Of a stretch of DNA of 64,000 nt, positions 9,001-18,616 are shown one piece after another. This DNA is from Chitinophagaceae bacterium (lineage in GTDB: Bacteria > Bacteroidota > Bacteroidia > Chitinophagales > Chitinophagaceae). Numbering within the stretch: position 1 is the first letter of the stretch; every line of letters begins with the position of its first letter. The position numbers and the translations under genes were made by a program. The stretch spans positions 620,001 to 684,000 of the forward strand of contig JAHBTK010000002.1 of assembly GCA_019638625.1 (NCBI GenBank), given 5' to 3'. The notes beneath the pieces are model-generated. The model did not search any database. It was not told the DNA's origin and worked only from the letters and a program-made list of their open reading frames with translations.

Positions 9001-10524
9001 ATGTCAAATTCTAAACCGGAAAAAGGTATTTGGAAGATTATTGGAGCCTCCTCTTTGGGTACACTTATTGAATGGTATGATTTTTATATTTTCGGAAGCC
9101 TGGCAACTGTAATTGCCAGCCAGTTTTTTCCGCAAACCAATCCTACCGCCGCACTGCTGTCTACGCTTGCCACCTTTGCTGCAGGATTTATCGTACGTCC
9201 TTTTGGCGCGCTTGTTTTCGGACGGCTGGGCGACCTGGTTGGACGTAAATATACATTCCTGCTGACATTGATCCTGATGGGTGGGTCCACATTCGCCATC
9301 GGACTGGTACCCTCCTACGAATCAATCGGGTTTGCCGCACCGGTCATAATACTGGTACTAAGATTAATCCAGGGACTTGCCCTGGGAGGCGAGTATGGCG
9401 GCGCAGCCACCTATGTAGCGGAACATGCTCCGCCTCACCGGAGAGGCTTTTTCACGTCCTGGATACAAACTACCGCCACGCTGGGCTTGTTTGTATCACT
9501 GGGTGTGATACTATTGGTAAGACATGGACTGGACAGCGATGTCAACCGTTCTATTGAAAAGTTCAATGAATGGGGCTGGCGTATACCCTTCCTGGTTTCC
9601 ATTTTACTGGTCGGCGTCTCTATTTATATCCGGCTTAAAATGAATGAATCGCCGTTGTTTGCCAAACTCAAGTCAGAAGGGAAAGTATCGTCCAATCCGC
9701 TGAAAGAGAGTTTTGCGCATAAAACAAACCTGAAAATGGTACTACTCGCTCTGTTCGGCGCCACCATGGGACAGGGAGTGGTTTGGTATACCGGCCAGTT
9801 TTACGCGCAAAGTTTTATAGAAACAGTATGTAAGGTAGACTTTGAACAATCACGAACCATACTGATATGGGCCATACTTTTTGCAACGCCTTTTTTCGTT
9901 GTTTTCGGCTCCTGGAGTGACAAAGTCGGCAGAAAATGGATCATGATGGGCGGCATGCTGCTGGCTATTATTTTTTACCGGCCTATTTATCAGCAATTTC
10001 TTACAGAAACAAATACCAGCGCTTACCAAACCAAACAACTGGCAGCAGAAAGTGATGCATTGGTACTGGCTGAAACAATAAACGGAAAGGAAATAACGAC
10101 CACAACGGTTGTAAAAACATTTACAGACGGATCCTCCTATACGGAAAAAACGATCCAAAGAGCAGGAGAAAACAATTCTACTGTTTTACAGCTTGATAAA
10201 AAACTCACGACCGGGGTGTACTGGAAATTTGTTTTCCTGGTATTTATTCAGGTGATCTTTGTGACAATGGTGTACGGACCGATTGCGGCATTCCTGGTAG
10301 AAATGTTTCCTACCAAGATACGGTACACCTCCATGTCGCTGCCCTATCACATCGGCAACGGGGTGTTCGGCGGATTAACCCCTTTTATCGCATTGCTGCT
10401 TACTACCATCAATACCGATGATAAACTGGTGGGGCTTAGCTACCCGATCGCGATTTCCCTGGTTTGCCTGGTAATTGGCGTTTTATACGTAAGCAATAAA
10501 ACCAATACGGACGTACACGAATAA
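9001..10524 (+). CDS. MFS transporter of the metabolite:H+ symporter type, with a polar insertion
   Basis: A 507-residue inner-membrane carrier related to the KgtP/ProP/ShiA group. Diagnostic stretches are SLGTLIEWYDFYIFG in helix 1, RPFGALVFGRLGDLVGRK in the loop 2-3 MFS signature, and GLALGGEYGGAATYVAEHAP in helix 4-loop 4. Unusually, about 65 polar residues (about 335-400, containing ITTTTVVKTFTDGSSYTEK) separate two helices in the C-terminal half. The start is ATG 9001 (MSNSKPEKG), not the upstream TTG. A small membrane protein gene follows 39 bases on, and acs lies divergently upstream. A dicarboxylate, acetate or osmolyte substrate is possible. Confidence 0.9.
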   Translation: MSNSKPEKGIWKIIGASSLGTLIEWYDFYIFGSLATVIASQFFPQTNPTAALLSTLATFAAGFIVRPFGALVFGRLGDLVGRKYTFLLTLILMGGSTFAIGLVPSYESIGFAAPVIILVLRLIQGLALGGEYGGAATYVAEHAPPHRRGFFTSWIQTTATLGLFVSLGVILLVRHGLDSDVNRSIEKFNEWGWRIPFLVSILLVGVSIYIRLKMNESPLFAKLKSEGKVSSNPLKESFAHKTNLKMVLLALFGATMGQGVVWYTGQFYAQSFIETVCKVDFEQSRTILIWAILFATPFFVVFGSWSDKVGRKWIMMGGMLLAIIFYRPIYQQFLTETNTSAYQTKQLAAESDALVLAETINGKEITTTTVVKTFTDGSSYTEKTIQRAGENNSTVLQLDKKLTTGVYWKFVFLVFIQVIFVTMVYGPIAAFLVEMFPTKIRYTSMSLPYHIGNGVFGGLTPFIALLLTTINTDDKLVGLSYPIAISLVCLVIGVLYVSNKTNTDVHE

Positions 10525-10563
10525 AAGCAAAAAATTAAATCATGTTCTTATAAAATAAATGAT

Positions 10564-10782
10564 ATGATAAACCTGTTAAAAAAGTGGTTGGGATGGGTAT
10601 GGATGTTACTGGGACCTTTGAGTATTTATTACCTGGCAAAAACAGCCGCGGCTGAAATTGCCCGGCACCCGGTAACAGATACCAAAATTCAATGGGCCGT
10701 GTTTATCCTGGTGGCGCTGCCCATAGCCGCAGGGCTGGTTATATTTGGATGGTATGCATGGAAAGAGGAGTATAACAAGTAA
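10564..10782 (+). CDS. Small two-helix membrane protein paired with the MFS carrier
   Basis: A 72-residue protein with two hydrophobic helices: about 4-27 (LLKKWLGWVWMLLGPLSIYY) and about 44-65 (WAVFILVALPIAAGLVIFGW). They are joined by a polar loop and followed by a charged tail, KEEYNK. It resembles small Bacteroidota membrane proteins of unknown function that sit beside MFS genes (possibly DUF6814; recalled, not verified). It begins 39 bases after the MFS stop and is probably co-transcribed, so a role as a small partner or stabiliser of that carrier is plausible but not shown. Confidence 0.8.
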   Translation: MINLLKKWLGWVWMLLGPLSIYYLAKTAAAEIARHPVTDTKIQWAVFILVALPIAAGLVIFGWYAWKEEYNK

Positions 10783-10825
10783 AATGCTGCTACCCATTTC
10801 ATAAGCCGGTACATTAAAAGTTAAG

Positions 10826-10833
10826 TATTTTTG
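10826..10833 (+). promoter_or_regulatory. Promoter -7 element of gldA
   Basis: TATTTTTG is an exact match to the Bacteroidota -7 consensus TAnnTTTG. It ends only four bases before the gldA ATG at 10838, which implies a leaderless or nearly leaderless transcript. No clear TTG -33 element is seen at the usual distance. Confidence 0.5.
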
Positions 10834-10837
10834 CCGC

Positions 10838-11743
10838 ATGTCTATTGAAGTAAAAAACCTCGTGAAGGTATATGGAGAGCAAAGAGCAGTAAATGACATT
10901 TCCTTTTCTGTCAGCAAGGGAGAAATTGTGGGATTTCTTGGTCCGAACGGAGCCGGCAAATCCACCACCATGAAAATCCTTACCGGTTATCTCCAGGCGA
11001 CAGAAGGCAGTGCGTTCATTTGCGGACTGAATGTGAAGGAAAATGCCATGCAGACAAAATCTAAAATAGGCTACCTGCCGGAGTCGAACCCTTTGTACTA
11101 TGACATGTATGTACGGGAATACCTCAGTTTTATTGCAGACGTTCATTCAGTGAACAATAAAAAAACGGCGGTGAACAACGTCATTGAACTGGTAGGGCTG
11201 ACGCCGGAATCAAAAAAGAAAATCGGGCAATTGTCCAAAGGATACAAACAAAGGGTGGGGCTGGCTGCGGCGCTGATCCATAACCCGGAAGTGCTGATAC
11301 TGGACGAACCAACCACCGGACTTGACCCTAACCAGATAAGTGAGATCCGGGAAGTCATCCGGCAGCAGGGCAGGGACAAAACGGTTCTCTTTTCATCCCA
11401 TATCCTGCAGGAAGTAGAGGCAGTATGCAGCAGGGTGATTATTATAAACAAAGGTTCGTTAGTAGCGAATGATACCGTTGGAAATCTGCAGACTGGTAAT
11501 AAAGAGACGCATTATATAATTGTTCAATTTGGCGCTCCGGTTTCTGCAGATATACTAACCGCCCTTACCGAAGTCAATCAGCTTCATAAACTTTCCGGGC
11601 ACCAGTTTCAACTTACCACCAAAAACCCGGAAGCCCTGCGCCGGCAACTTATGGAAACCGCCTTGCAGCATAACCTTAACATAGTATCCATGCATAGTGA
11701 GACCCAAAGTCTTGAAACAGTTTTCAAAACACTTACCGCGTAA
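10838..11743 (+). CDS. gldA: Gliding-motility-associated ABC transporter ATP-binding subunit GldA
   Basis: A 301-residue ABC ATPase. Walker A is GPNGAGKST at residues 35-43, the ABC signature is LSKGYKQRVGLA, Walker B is VLILDEP, and SSHILQEVEAV holds the switch His. The N-terminus (MSIEVKNLVKVYGEQRAVND) and the segment YLPESNPLYYDMYVREYL are characteristic of GldA, which with the permeases GldF and GldG is tied to gliding in Flavobacterium. The C-terminal 80 residues form the domain seen in Gld/Nat-type exporters. No gldF or gldG lies next to it here, so a general export role is possible. Confidence 0.85.
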   Translation: MSIEVKNLVKVYGEQRAVNDISFSVSKGEIVGFLGPNGAGKSTTMKILTGYLQATEGSAFICGLNVKENAMQTKSKIGYLPESNPLYYDMYVREYLSFIADVHSVNNKKTAVNNVIELVGLTPESKKKIGQLSKGYKQRVGLAAALIHNPEVLILDEPTTGLDPNQISEIREVIRQQGRDKTVLFSSHILQEVEAVCSRVIIINKGSLVANDTVGNLQTGNKETHYIIVQFGAPVSADILTALTEVNQLHKLSGHQFQLTTKNPEALRRQLMETALQHNLNIVSMHSETQSLETVFKTLTA

Positions 11744-11835
11744 ATAAGAAGTTAACAAAATCTAAAAATCACATTCGATTAACGTTGATTAACAATAAAC
11801 AGCCCGTGCTATTTTTAAAACACAGGTCTACAAGG

Positions 11836-11843
11836 TAAATTTG
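11836..11843 (+). promoter_or_regulatory. Promoter -7 element upstream of the TonB-dependent receptor gene
   Basis: TAAATTTG matches TAnnTTTG exactly, 43 bases before the ATG at 11887. This leaves a leader of about 36 bases. No good -33 element is visible. Confidence 0.45.
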
Positions 11844-11886
11844 TGATTCTTTTTAATTTTCCTGTTTTAGGAATAAACCCCCTTGC

Positions 11887-14412
11887 ATGAAGTCTTATAT
11901 AACACTACTGATAGGAACCTTTATTTCATTATCTGTTATGGCGCAGGAAGAGGAGCAACCGGTTGAATCTCCGGCACTTCTGTTTAAATCCAGCAAATTA
12001 TACGGAAAAATTCTTGATCCTAATTCGGGTAAAGGATTGGAGGCGGCTTCTGTTCAGTTGTACAGAGTTTCAAACGACAGCCTGGTTGACGGGATGCTGA
12101 CCAAAAGTAACGGCGATTTCAGTCTCAGCAAGTTATCCAGTGGCAGCCAATACAGGTTGTTAATCACCGCCCTCGGGTTCGAAGAGCATGTGGAATATAT
12201 AGAAACAACGGGTAGGGGCGAAAAGTATGAAAAAGACCTGGGGGATATCTACCTCCAACCCAAGATAAAAGAACTGGCAGACGTAACCATCATAGCTACC
12301 AAACCGGCCCTGGAAATGGGAATAGACAGAAAGATTTTTAACGTTGCAAAAAGCCTGAACGCTACCGGGGGCTCCGCCATAGATATCATGAGAAATATTC
12401 CATCGGTTTCAGTAGACGTGGATGGAAATGTACAATTGAGAAACGCCTCGCCACAGATTTTTGTAGACGGCAGGCCTACGGTGCTGACACTGGACCAGAT
12501 CCCCGCGGACAATATTGAAAAGGTGGAACTGATAACCAACCCCTCCGCAAAATATGATGCCGCTTCCGGTGCAGGCATTATCAATGTGGTGCTTAAAAAA
12601 GATAAACGTTATGGCTTAAATGGCATTGTGTCGGGCAGCGTAGGTATTCCGAAACTTGCCGGGGGTAACGCCAATGTTAATCTCCGGGAAGGTAATCTTA
12701 ACTTTTTCCTCAGTGGCGGTTACAATCAATCGGGTGGTATTGCCAAAGGAGAGGCTTACAGGGAAAATAAACAAAACGGTGTGGTACAGAATTATTTTGA
12801 CCAATATACCAACAATGACCGGATGCGCCGGTTCAACTTTATAAATTTCGGGTTCGATTATCATATAGACAACCGCAATTCAATATCTATCAGCCAGACA
12901 TTCGGCGGTGGCAGATTTTCCGGGATAGAAAGCCAGGAGCAAATCTATTATACCGGAAGTAAAGAACTGGATTACTACGGCTACCGCAACGGGAATAGTC
13001 TCAATAAATTTAACAGGAACGGCACCAGGTTTAACTTTAAAAGGACCTATCCCAAACAGGGTAAGGAACTTACTGCCGATATCAGCTACAATAGAGGAAA
13101 AAGGTCCGGCAATTCTACTGTGGTAAATTCCTATATAAATCCTGACGGTACTATTAACAGATCTCCGCATACGGTGCAGAATGACGGTGGCAACAGCAAT
13201 CACCAGGTAACCTTCCAGTCCGACTATGCCAACCCATTGGACGAAAACAGGAAACTTGAGTTCGGGGTGAGAAGCTATCACAACTTCTACCGCAGTAGTT
13301 TTAATGTGTACAGCATAGACAATAATGACAAGACCAAGTTGCCGCTGAGTAATAATTACAAATACTCAGAAATGATTAACGCAGTATACGGTACTTACTC
13401 ACAAAAAATCGGCAACTTTTCCTATCAGTTAGGATTGAGGGCTGAGCATTCCAGATTCGACGGGTTGCTAATTGACAGTGCTTATAAGTTCGGCTACCAG
13501 TACCCTTCGGGGCTTAAAAACATCATGAATGCCCTGTTCCCGAGCTTATACCTTACCCAGCGGATAAATGAAACTGACCAGGTACAATTTAATTTTTCCC
13601 GGAGGATCCGCAGACCGGACTTCTGGCAAATGAGCCCCTTTATAGAGATCAGCGACCCCTTTAACCTGCGGCAGGGAAACCCGGCGATACAACCGGAGTT
13701 TATCAACTCCTTTGAAGCCAATTACAGCAAATCATACGAGGGAGGCAACCTTCTGGGTAGTTTGTTCTGGAGAAATAACCCGCATGACATTACTCAATAC
13801 AGCGACACCATCACCACCGAAAAATACCTGGAACTGGAAACCGCTGGCGTCGATCCTAACGCGATCCTGAATACATTTATTAACGCCGGTACTACTAATC
13901 GCTACGGTGCAGAGCTTACCCTGCAGCAAAAATGGGGTAGTAGCTTTGAGATCACCCCGTCTGCCAACCTGCAGTACAGGACGGTGGAAGCTACTGTGGG
14001 AAATGTAGACCTGAGCAATGAAGGATTCAACTGGAATGGAAAACTGACCGCCAACTATAAGATCAAGGCGCCATCTCAAAAAGCGATCAACAACCTTAGC
14101 TTTCAGGTAATCGGTGAATACGAATCTGCCAGGGTAATTCCGCAGGGAAGGATGCTCCCGCAGTATGGACTGGATTTTGCCATCCGTAAAGACTTCTTGA
14201 AAAACAACAGGGCAACAGCCACTTTTTCAGTTAATGATGTGTTGAATTCCAGACGCTGGGGCACCATTTACGATACTGAGGATTTTTACCAGGACTCCTA
14301 TCGCCGGTGGAGCGTAAGAACTTTCAGGCTCACATTGAGCTATAAATTCGGAAATGCAGACTTCTCACTGCTCAACAGAAACAGGAGTAATAATAACTAT
14401 GATGAGGGATAA
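11887..14412 (+). CDS. TonB-dependent outer-membrane receptor with N-terminal carboxypeptidase-like domain
   Basis: An 841-residue outer-membrane protein. The signal peptide (MKSYITLLIGTFISLSVMAQ) is followed by a carboxypeptidase-regulatory-like fold (about 35-120, GKILDPNSGKGLEAASVQLY). Next come a plug domain with IDIMRNIPSVSVDVDGNVQLR and IEKVELITNPSAKYDA, and a long beta-barrel ending in FRLTLSYKFGNADF. This is the outer-membrane beta-barrel family (OMP_b-brl_3 type), not SusC: it lacks a SusD neighbour and is shorter. The ligand could be a siderophore, peptide or other TonB substrate. It stands alone, with a promoter-like TAAATTTG upstream. Confidence 0.9.
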   Translation: MKSYITLLIGTFISLSVMAQEEEQPVESPALLFKSSKLYGKILDPNSGKGLEAASVQLYRVSNDSLVDGMLTKSNGDFSLSKLSSGSQYRLLITALGFEEHVEYIETTGRGEKYEKDLGDIYLQPKIKELADVTIIATKPALEMGIDRKIFNVAKSLNATGGSAIDIMRNIPSVSVDVDGNVQLRNASPQIFVDGRPTVLTLDQIPADNIEKVELITNPSAKYDAASGAGIINVVLKKDKRYGLNGIVSGSVGIPKLAGGNANVNLREGNLNFFLSGGYNQSGGIAKGEAYRENKQNGVVQNYFDQYTNNDRMRRFNFINFGFDYHIDNRNSISISQTFGGGRFSGIESQEQIYYTGSKELDYYGYRNGNSLNKFNRNGTRFNFKRTYPKQGKELTADISYNRGKRSGNSTVVNSYINPDGTINRSPHTVQNDGGNSNHQVTFQSDYANPLDENRKLEFGVRSYHNFYRSSFNVYSIDNNDKTKLPLSNNYKYSEMINAVYGTYSQKIGNFSYQLGLRAEHSRFDGLLIDSAYKFGYQYPSGLKNIMNALFPSLYLTQRINETDQVQFNFSRRIRRPDFWQMSPFIEISDPFNLRQGNPAIQPEFINSFEANYSKSYEGGNLLGSLFWRNNPHDITQYSDTITTEKYLELETAGVDPNAILNTFINAGTTNRYGAELTLQQKWGSSFEITPSANLQYRTVEATVGNVDLSNEGFNWNGKLTANYKIKAPSQKAINNLSFQVIGEYESARVIPQGRMLPQYGLDFAIRKDFLKNNRATATFSVNDVLNSRRWGTIYDTEDFYQDSYRRWSVRTFRLTLSYKFGNADFSLLNRNRSNNNYDEG

Positions 14413-14551
14413 TTCCTGATGTTTAGGAAAATTACCGGAACACCGCCGCAGGGCTCCCTCCGGGACAAATATCCACATTTTAATAACCTGGCTATTTTCC
14501 ACCCGGCAAACCTTTACACAATTCTCTATACAATTGCCGTAATTTGCATCT

Positions 14552-15364
14552 ATGCAACAGTACCTTCAGCTACTTCGCCATGTTATGGACAATGGCGTTC
14601 AAAAACATGATCGTACCGGAACAGGTACACTGAGTTGTTTTGGCTACCAGATGCGGTTTGACCTCAGCAAAGGATTCCCTTTGGTAACGACTAAAAGGCT
14701 TCACCTGAAAAGTATTATATACGAGCTGCTTTGGTTTTTGAAGGGCGATACCAATATAAAATACCTGAAAGATAATGGTGTCAGCATCTGGGATGAATGG
14801 GCAGGCGCGGACGGTGAACTGGGCCCGGTGTATGGTAAACAATGGCGTAGCTGGCAGGGAGCCGATGGTCAGACAATTGATCAGATCACAGATGTGATCG
14901 ACCAGATTAAAAGGAACCCGGACAGCCGGCGGCTTATAGTGAGCGCCTGGAATGTTGCTGACCTGCCGCAAATGGCCCTGATGCCCTGTCATAATATGTT
15001 CCAGTTTTATGTAGCTACTCCAAAAGGCGCTGATAAACCGGCGCTTTCCTGCCAATTGTATCAGCGGTCGGCAGATGTATTTCTGGGGGTGCCGTTCAAT
15101 ATTGCTTCCTATGCGCTGCTCACCATGATGATCGCACAGGTATGTGGGCTGGAGCCGGGAGAGTTTGTACACAGTTTTGGAGATGTACATCTTTACAATA
15201 ATCATATAGAGCAAGCCACTCTTCAATTGTCAAGAGCCCCGTACGATGCTCCGTTGATGCGGCTCAACCCGAAAGTGGACAATATATTTGATTTCGGGTA
15301 TGAAGATTTCACACTGGAGCATTATCAGTATCATCCCGCGATCAAGGCCCCGGTGGCAGTGTAG
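14552..15364 (+). CDS. thyA: Thymidylate synthase
   Basis: This 270-residue enzyme methylates dUMP to dTMP using methylene-tetrahydrofolate, producing dihydrofolate. Conserved blocks are [19 protein letters not shown], the catalytic cysteine at residue 146 in [31 protein letters not shown], and the C-terminal APVAV that closes over the active site. Length and Cys position match the E. coli enzyme. The start is ATG 14552. folA follows after 99 bases, a common pairing because FolA recycles the dihydrofolate made here. Confidence 0.98.
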   Translation: MQQYLQLLRHVMDNGVQKHDRTGTGTLSCFGYQMRFDLSKGFPLVTTKRLHLKSIIYELLWFLKGDTNIKYLKDNGVSIWDEWAGADGELGPVYGKQWRSWQGADGQTIDQITDVIDQIKRNPDSRRLIVSAWNVADLPQMALMPCHNMFQFYVATPKGADKPALSCQLYQRSADVFLGVPFNIASYALLTMMIAQVCGLEPGEFVHSFGDVHLYNNHIEQATLQLSRAPYDAPLMRLNPKVDNIFDFGYEDFTLEHYQYHPAIKAPVAV

Positions 15365-15403
15365 CCCCGGCAGCCACAAAATGTTTATTGTCGAAACCCG
15401 GTT

Positions 15404-15411
15404 TAGTTTTG
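15404..15411 (+). promoter_or_regulatory. Promoter -7 element in front of folA
   Basis: TAGTTTTG is an exact TAnnTTTG match in the thyA-folA gap, 52 bases before the folA ATG. It suggests that folA can be transcribed separately from thyA. Confidence 0.4.
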
Positions 15412-15463
15412 TAAGTTGCATTTGTTAAGAATAACTCTCTTAATTAAAACCACAATAAGGTAT

Positions 15464-15979
15464 ATGCTGATCTCCCTGATAGTAGCTGCAGCAGAAAATA
15501 ATGCAATAGGTAAGGATAATAACCTGCTCTGGCGCCTGCCCAACGACATGAAGTTTTTTAAAAATACTACCTGGGGGATGCCGGTGATCATGGGACGAAA
15601 GACATACCTGTCACTGTCGGGTGAACCATTGCCCGGCAGATACAATATCGTGGTTTCACGGCAGCATGATCACGGTATACACCGGAGTGACGTTACGGTT
15701 GTGGAGTCCACACAGGAGGCGCTCGAAAAAGCAAAAGAGACGGATTGTAAGGAAGTGTTCATTGCCGGTGGCGGCCAGATATACGACGCCTACCTGCCTG
15801 TTGCCGATAAAATTTATATTACCCGTGTACATGCGGTTTTAGAGGGTGACACGTTTTTCCCGGTGTTTTCTGAAGATCAGTGGCAAAAAGTGTATGAACT
15901 GAATTTTGATGCAGATGAAAAGCACACATATTCTTACTCGTTTCAAACCTGGGTTAGAAAAAACCAGGATGTGTTTTAG
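15464..15979 (+). CDS. folA: Dihydrofolate reductase
   Basis: This 171-residue enzyme reduces dihydrofolate to tetrahydrofolate with NADPH. Family features are ISLIVAAAENNAIGKDNNLLW at the N-terminus, the catalytic acid D28 in LPNDMKFF, WGMPVIMGRKTY for cofactor binding, and VFIAGGGQIYDAYL near the C-terminus. The ATG at 15464 is chosen over a TTG 48 bases upstream, because DHFR proteins begin just before the first strand and an AAGG sits seven bases before it. It completes the thymidylate cycle with thyA. Confidence 0.97.
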   Translation: MLISLIVAAAENNAIGKDNNLLWRLPNDMKFFKNTTWGMPVIMGRKTYLSLSGEPLPGRYNIVVSRQHDHGIHRSDVTVVESTQEALEKAKETDCKEVFIAGGGQIYDAYLPVADKIYITRVHAVLEGDTFFPVFSEDQWQKVYELNFDADEKHTYSYSFQTWVRKNQDVF

Positions 15980-16045
15980 TGATAAGCGGCAAGTCACATA
16001 TACCACATACGTTTTACCACTGACTACTGACAACCTGCACAGATC

Positions 16046-16843
16046 ATGTATAACAAATCCCGACTGGCACTTAAATATATACAATACTATTTCATTGCCG
16101 TCAATGGTAAAGGGCACGGTACTCATTCTCCTTTTGTTTTTGATTTCATCACCCATGTTCTGAACGATCATAAACAATATTATGCCTATTATGAGATTGA
16201 AAGACTAAGGGAAAAGCTACAGAAAGACAATACCCTGCTGGAGATAACGGATATGGGCGCCGGGTCTGTAGCAGGCAGTTCAAACAAACGCAGCATAAGA
16301 GATATTGCCCGCAATAGCCTGAAGCCGAAAAAGTATGCTCAATTGTTGTTCAGAATGGTGAATTACTACCAGCCGTCCGTGATACTGGAGCTGGGTACCT
16401 CGCTGGGCATCACCACCGCCTACCTGGCTTCCGCCGGTAAAACGAACCAGGTGTTTACACTTGAAGGAGCTTCCTCTGTTGCCCGGTTGGCAAAGCAGTA
16501 TTTTGACAATTTACAACTGAACAATATAGAGCTGATAAGCGGCAATTTTGATGACACCTTATTACCGCTGCTAGGCAAACTTAAGTATATAGATTTTGCC
16601 TTTGTAGACGGCAACCACCGGTATGAACCTACCCTCCGTTATTTCCAATGGTTACAACCTTATCTTACGGAAACCTCAATTATTGTTTTTGACGATATCC
16701 ACTGGAGTGAAGAGATGGAAACAGCATGGAACGAAATCAGGAGGCACCCGTCTGTTACCTGTAGCATCGACCTGTTTTTTATAGGAATTGTTTTCTTCAA
16801 TCGCGGCTTTAAAGAGAAGCAGGGCTTTACAATAAGGTTCTGA
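16046..16843 (+). CDS. Class I SAM-dependent methyltransferase
   Basis: A 265-residue protein. The SAM-binding core starts about residue 110 with VILELGTSLGITTAYLA (motif I ELGTSxG), followed by VFTLEGASSVARLA (motif II acid) and DFAFVDGNHRYEPTLRYFQ plus IIVFDDIHWSEEMETAW. This matches the Methyltransf_24 group. The N-terminal 100 residues (GKGHGTHSPFVFDFI) are a conserved extension found in Bacteroidota homologues. The substrate is unknown. It begins 66 bases after folA on the same strand and may be read with it, which proves no folate role. Confidence 0.85.
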   Translation: MYNKSRLALKYIQYYFIAVNGKGHGTHSPFVFDFITHVLNDHKQYYAYYEIERLREKLQKDNTLLEITDMGAGSVAGSSNKRSIRDIARNSLKPKKYAQLLFRMVNYYQPSVILELGTSLGITTAYLASAGKTNQVFTLEGASSVARLAKQYFDNLQLNNIELISGNFDDTLLPLLGKLKYIDFAFVDGNHRYEPTLRYFQWLQPYLTETSIIVFDDIHWSEEMETAWNEIRRHPSVTCSIDLFFIGIVFFNRGFKEKQGFTIRF

Positions 16844-16864
16844 TCCGGCAATAACTCCAATATA

Positions 16865-18514
16865 CTAATCAACCTTCAGTGTCTCTACATAAAAGTTCCT
16901 GTCAATACTGAAATTTTCCTTACCCCCGTTCTTTGGTTTCAGCGTTTGCCATTTTTCAGCAGGTTTTAACCAGTGTTCTCCGTAGAAATTTACCCGTATT
17001 GGCATATCGAAATCATTTACAACATTATTCCAGCGATAGTTGAGCGTTTTTCCTTTGATCTTATATTCCAGTACGGGAATTTGTGTAGTGCGTAAATACT
17101 GATCAAATACTTTGGAAAAGTCGATACCCGCAGCCCTGCTGATATATACTTCCAGGTCTTTTCCGGTAATAGTCTGGTGGTAAAAATCCCTGTTCAGCCC
17201 CCGAAGGACAGACCGGAACAGGGAATCGTTGTTAATAACCTGGCGGATGATATGTACCAGGTTTCCTCCTTTGTAATACATATCCCCCGAACCTTCCTGG
17301 TTCACTCCAAACGGACCCTGCACGGGAATATCATTTTGTATCCTCTTCCGGGTTCCGATCACATAGTCGTTGCCGGCTTCCTTTCCAAATTTGCAGGTAG
17401 TAAAAAGCGTTTCCGAATAGTTGGTAAAGCTTTCGTGTACCCACATGTCGGCAACATCTTTGGTGGTGATATTATTGCCAAACCATTCGTGGCCACTTTC
17501 ATGTACCAGGATAAAATCCCATTTCAGACCCCATCCTGTTTCCGACAGATCGTTGCCCAGGTAGCCGTTGGCAAAACGATTGCCATAAGCAATAGCGCTC
17601 TGGTGCTCCATCCCCAGGTGAGGCGATTCCACCAGCTTAAACCCATCTTCATAAAAGGGGTAAGGACCAAACCAATGTTCAAAACACTGCAACATTTCCG
17701 ATGCCTGCTTAAATTGTGTTTTTGCCTTTTCAAGATTATAGTCAAGTACCCAATAGTCGCAGTCCAGGTTTCCTTTTTCGCCTGCATAAGTTTCCTGCCA
17801 GTGAGCGTATTTCCCTATATAGGGAATGATATTATAATTATTAATAGGGTTCACTACTTCCCAGGTATAAGTAGTCGTACCGTTTCCATTGGATGTGGTA
17901 GTCTTTAGCCGTCCATTTCCGACAGCTACCAGGGAATCGGGTGTGATAATACTTAAAAGTGTATGGTCCGGCTCATCGCTTTGATGGTCCTTACAGGGAA
18001 ACCACACACTGGCGCCCAGCCCCTGGCAGGCCACGCTGATCCACGGATTGCCCCCGGCATCCTTACTCCATATTACGCCTCCGTCCCAAGGAGGACGGAT
18101 GGCCGGGCGGGGTATACCGGAGTAATAAACAGTCACTTTCCGGACATCATCAACCGCCTGCCCCGGCGGTACTTTCACAAAATAAACATTGCCGTCTCTC
18201 CAAAAACTCATCGGACCACCTTCATAAATAACGCTATCGATATTCAGCCCTACCTGCAGATCTATCTGCATTTCGGTTGTGGGTGCCGATACTACCGTAT
18301 AAGTGATCGTGTTGCTACCCGTTAAACTTCTTTTACTAAAATCAAACCAAACAGTAAGATCATACTCCTTAACATCCCACCAGGCCCGCCCGGGAGTAAT
18401 AGACCCCCGCAAACTATCTGCCCTGGAAAATTCCGGCTTCCTGTTTAATGGCTGGGCATTGGACATGCTACTAATGCCTGATAAAAGAAAAACTACCACA
18501 AGAAATTTATACAC
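16865..18514 (-). CDS. Secreted M1-family zinc aminopeptidase
   Basis: A 549-residue exported metallopeptidase. The N-terminal beta-sandwich contains YDLTVWFDFSKRSLTGSNTITY. The catalytic domain has the substrate-anchoring GMEHQSAIAYG (GxMEN-like) and the zinc motif HESGHEWFGNNI with the third ligand Glu in WVHESFTNYSE (HExxH-x18-E). I place the start at a GTG (18514), because the frame then begins with a good signal peptide (VYKFLVVVFLLSGISS); the ATG-like extension upstream would run through the terminator at 18569-18600. It trims N-terminal residues from peptides in the periplasm or outside. It follows a SusCD pair that could import peptides. Confidence 0.88.
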   Translation of the reverse strand: MYKFLVVVFLLSGISSMSNAQPLNRKPEFSRADSLRGSITPGRAWWDVKEYDLTVWFDFSKRSLTGSNTITYTVVSAPTTEMQIDLQVGLNIDSVIYEGGPMSFWRDGNVYFVKVPPGQAVDDVRKVTVYYSGIPRPAIRPPWDGGVIWSKDAGGNPWISVACQGLGASVWFPCKDHQSDEPDHTLLSIITPDSLVAVGNGRLKTTTSNGNGTTTYTWEVVNPINNYNIIPYIGKYAHWQETYAGEKGNLDCDYWVLDYNLEKAKTQFKQASEMLQCFEHWFGPYPFYEDGFKLVESPHLGMEHQSAIAYGNRFANGYLGNDLSETGWGLKWDFILVHESGHEWFGNNITTKDVADMWVHESFTNYSETLFTTCKFGKEAGNDYVIGTRKRIQNDIPVQGPFGVNQEGSGDMYYKGGNLVHIIRQVINNDSLFRSVLRGLNRDFYHQTITGKDLEVYISRAAGIDFSKVFDQYLRTTQIPVLEYKIKGKTLNYRWNNVVNDFDMPIRVNFYGEHWLKPAEKWQTLKPKNGGKENFSIDRNFYVETLKVD

Positions 18515-18568
18515 GAGATTGTTTTTACTATAAATATAGTGTGAAAAGGGGGAACGCCATATTCCAAA

Positions 18569-18600
18569 AAGAGTGGTTACCCGGCCGGGTAACCACTCTT
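18569..18600 (-). terminator. Perfect 32-base palindromic terminator of the first SusCD operon
   Basis: The arms 18569-18584 and 18585-18600 are fully complementary with no spacer (centre CCCGGCCGGG). On the minus strand the hairpin ends in CTCTTTTTGG. It lies 17 bases past the SusD stop and 55 bases before the M1 peptidase start, so it separates those two genes. Confidence 0.85.
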
Positions 18601-18616
18601 GTATAAAGATGATCAA

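Noticed and set aside
14570..15226. A 218-codon minus-strand frame inside thyA
   Set aside because: It is antisense to thymidylate synthase, whose motifs are complete.
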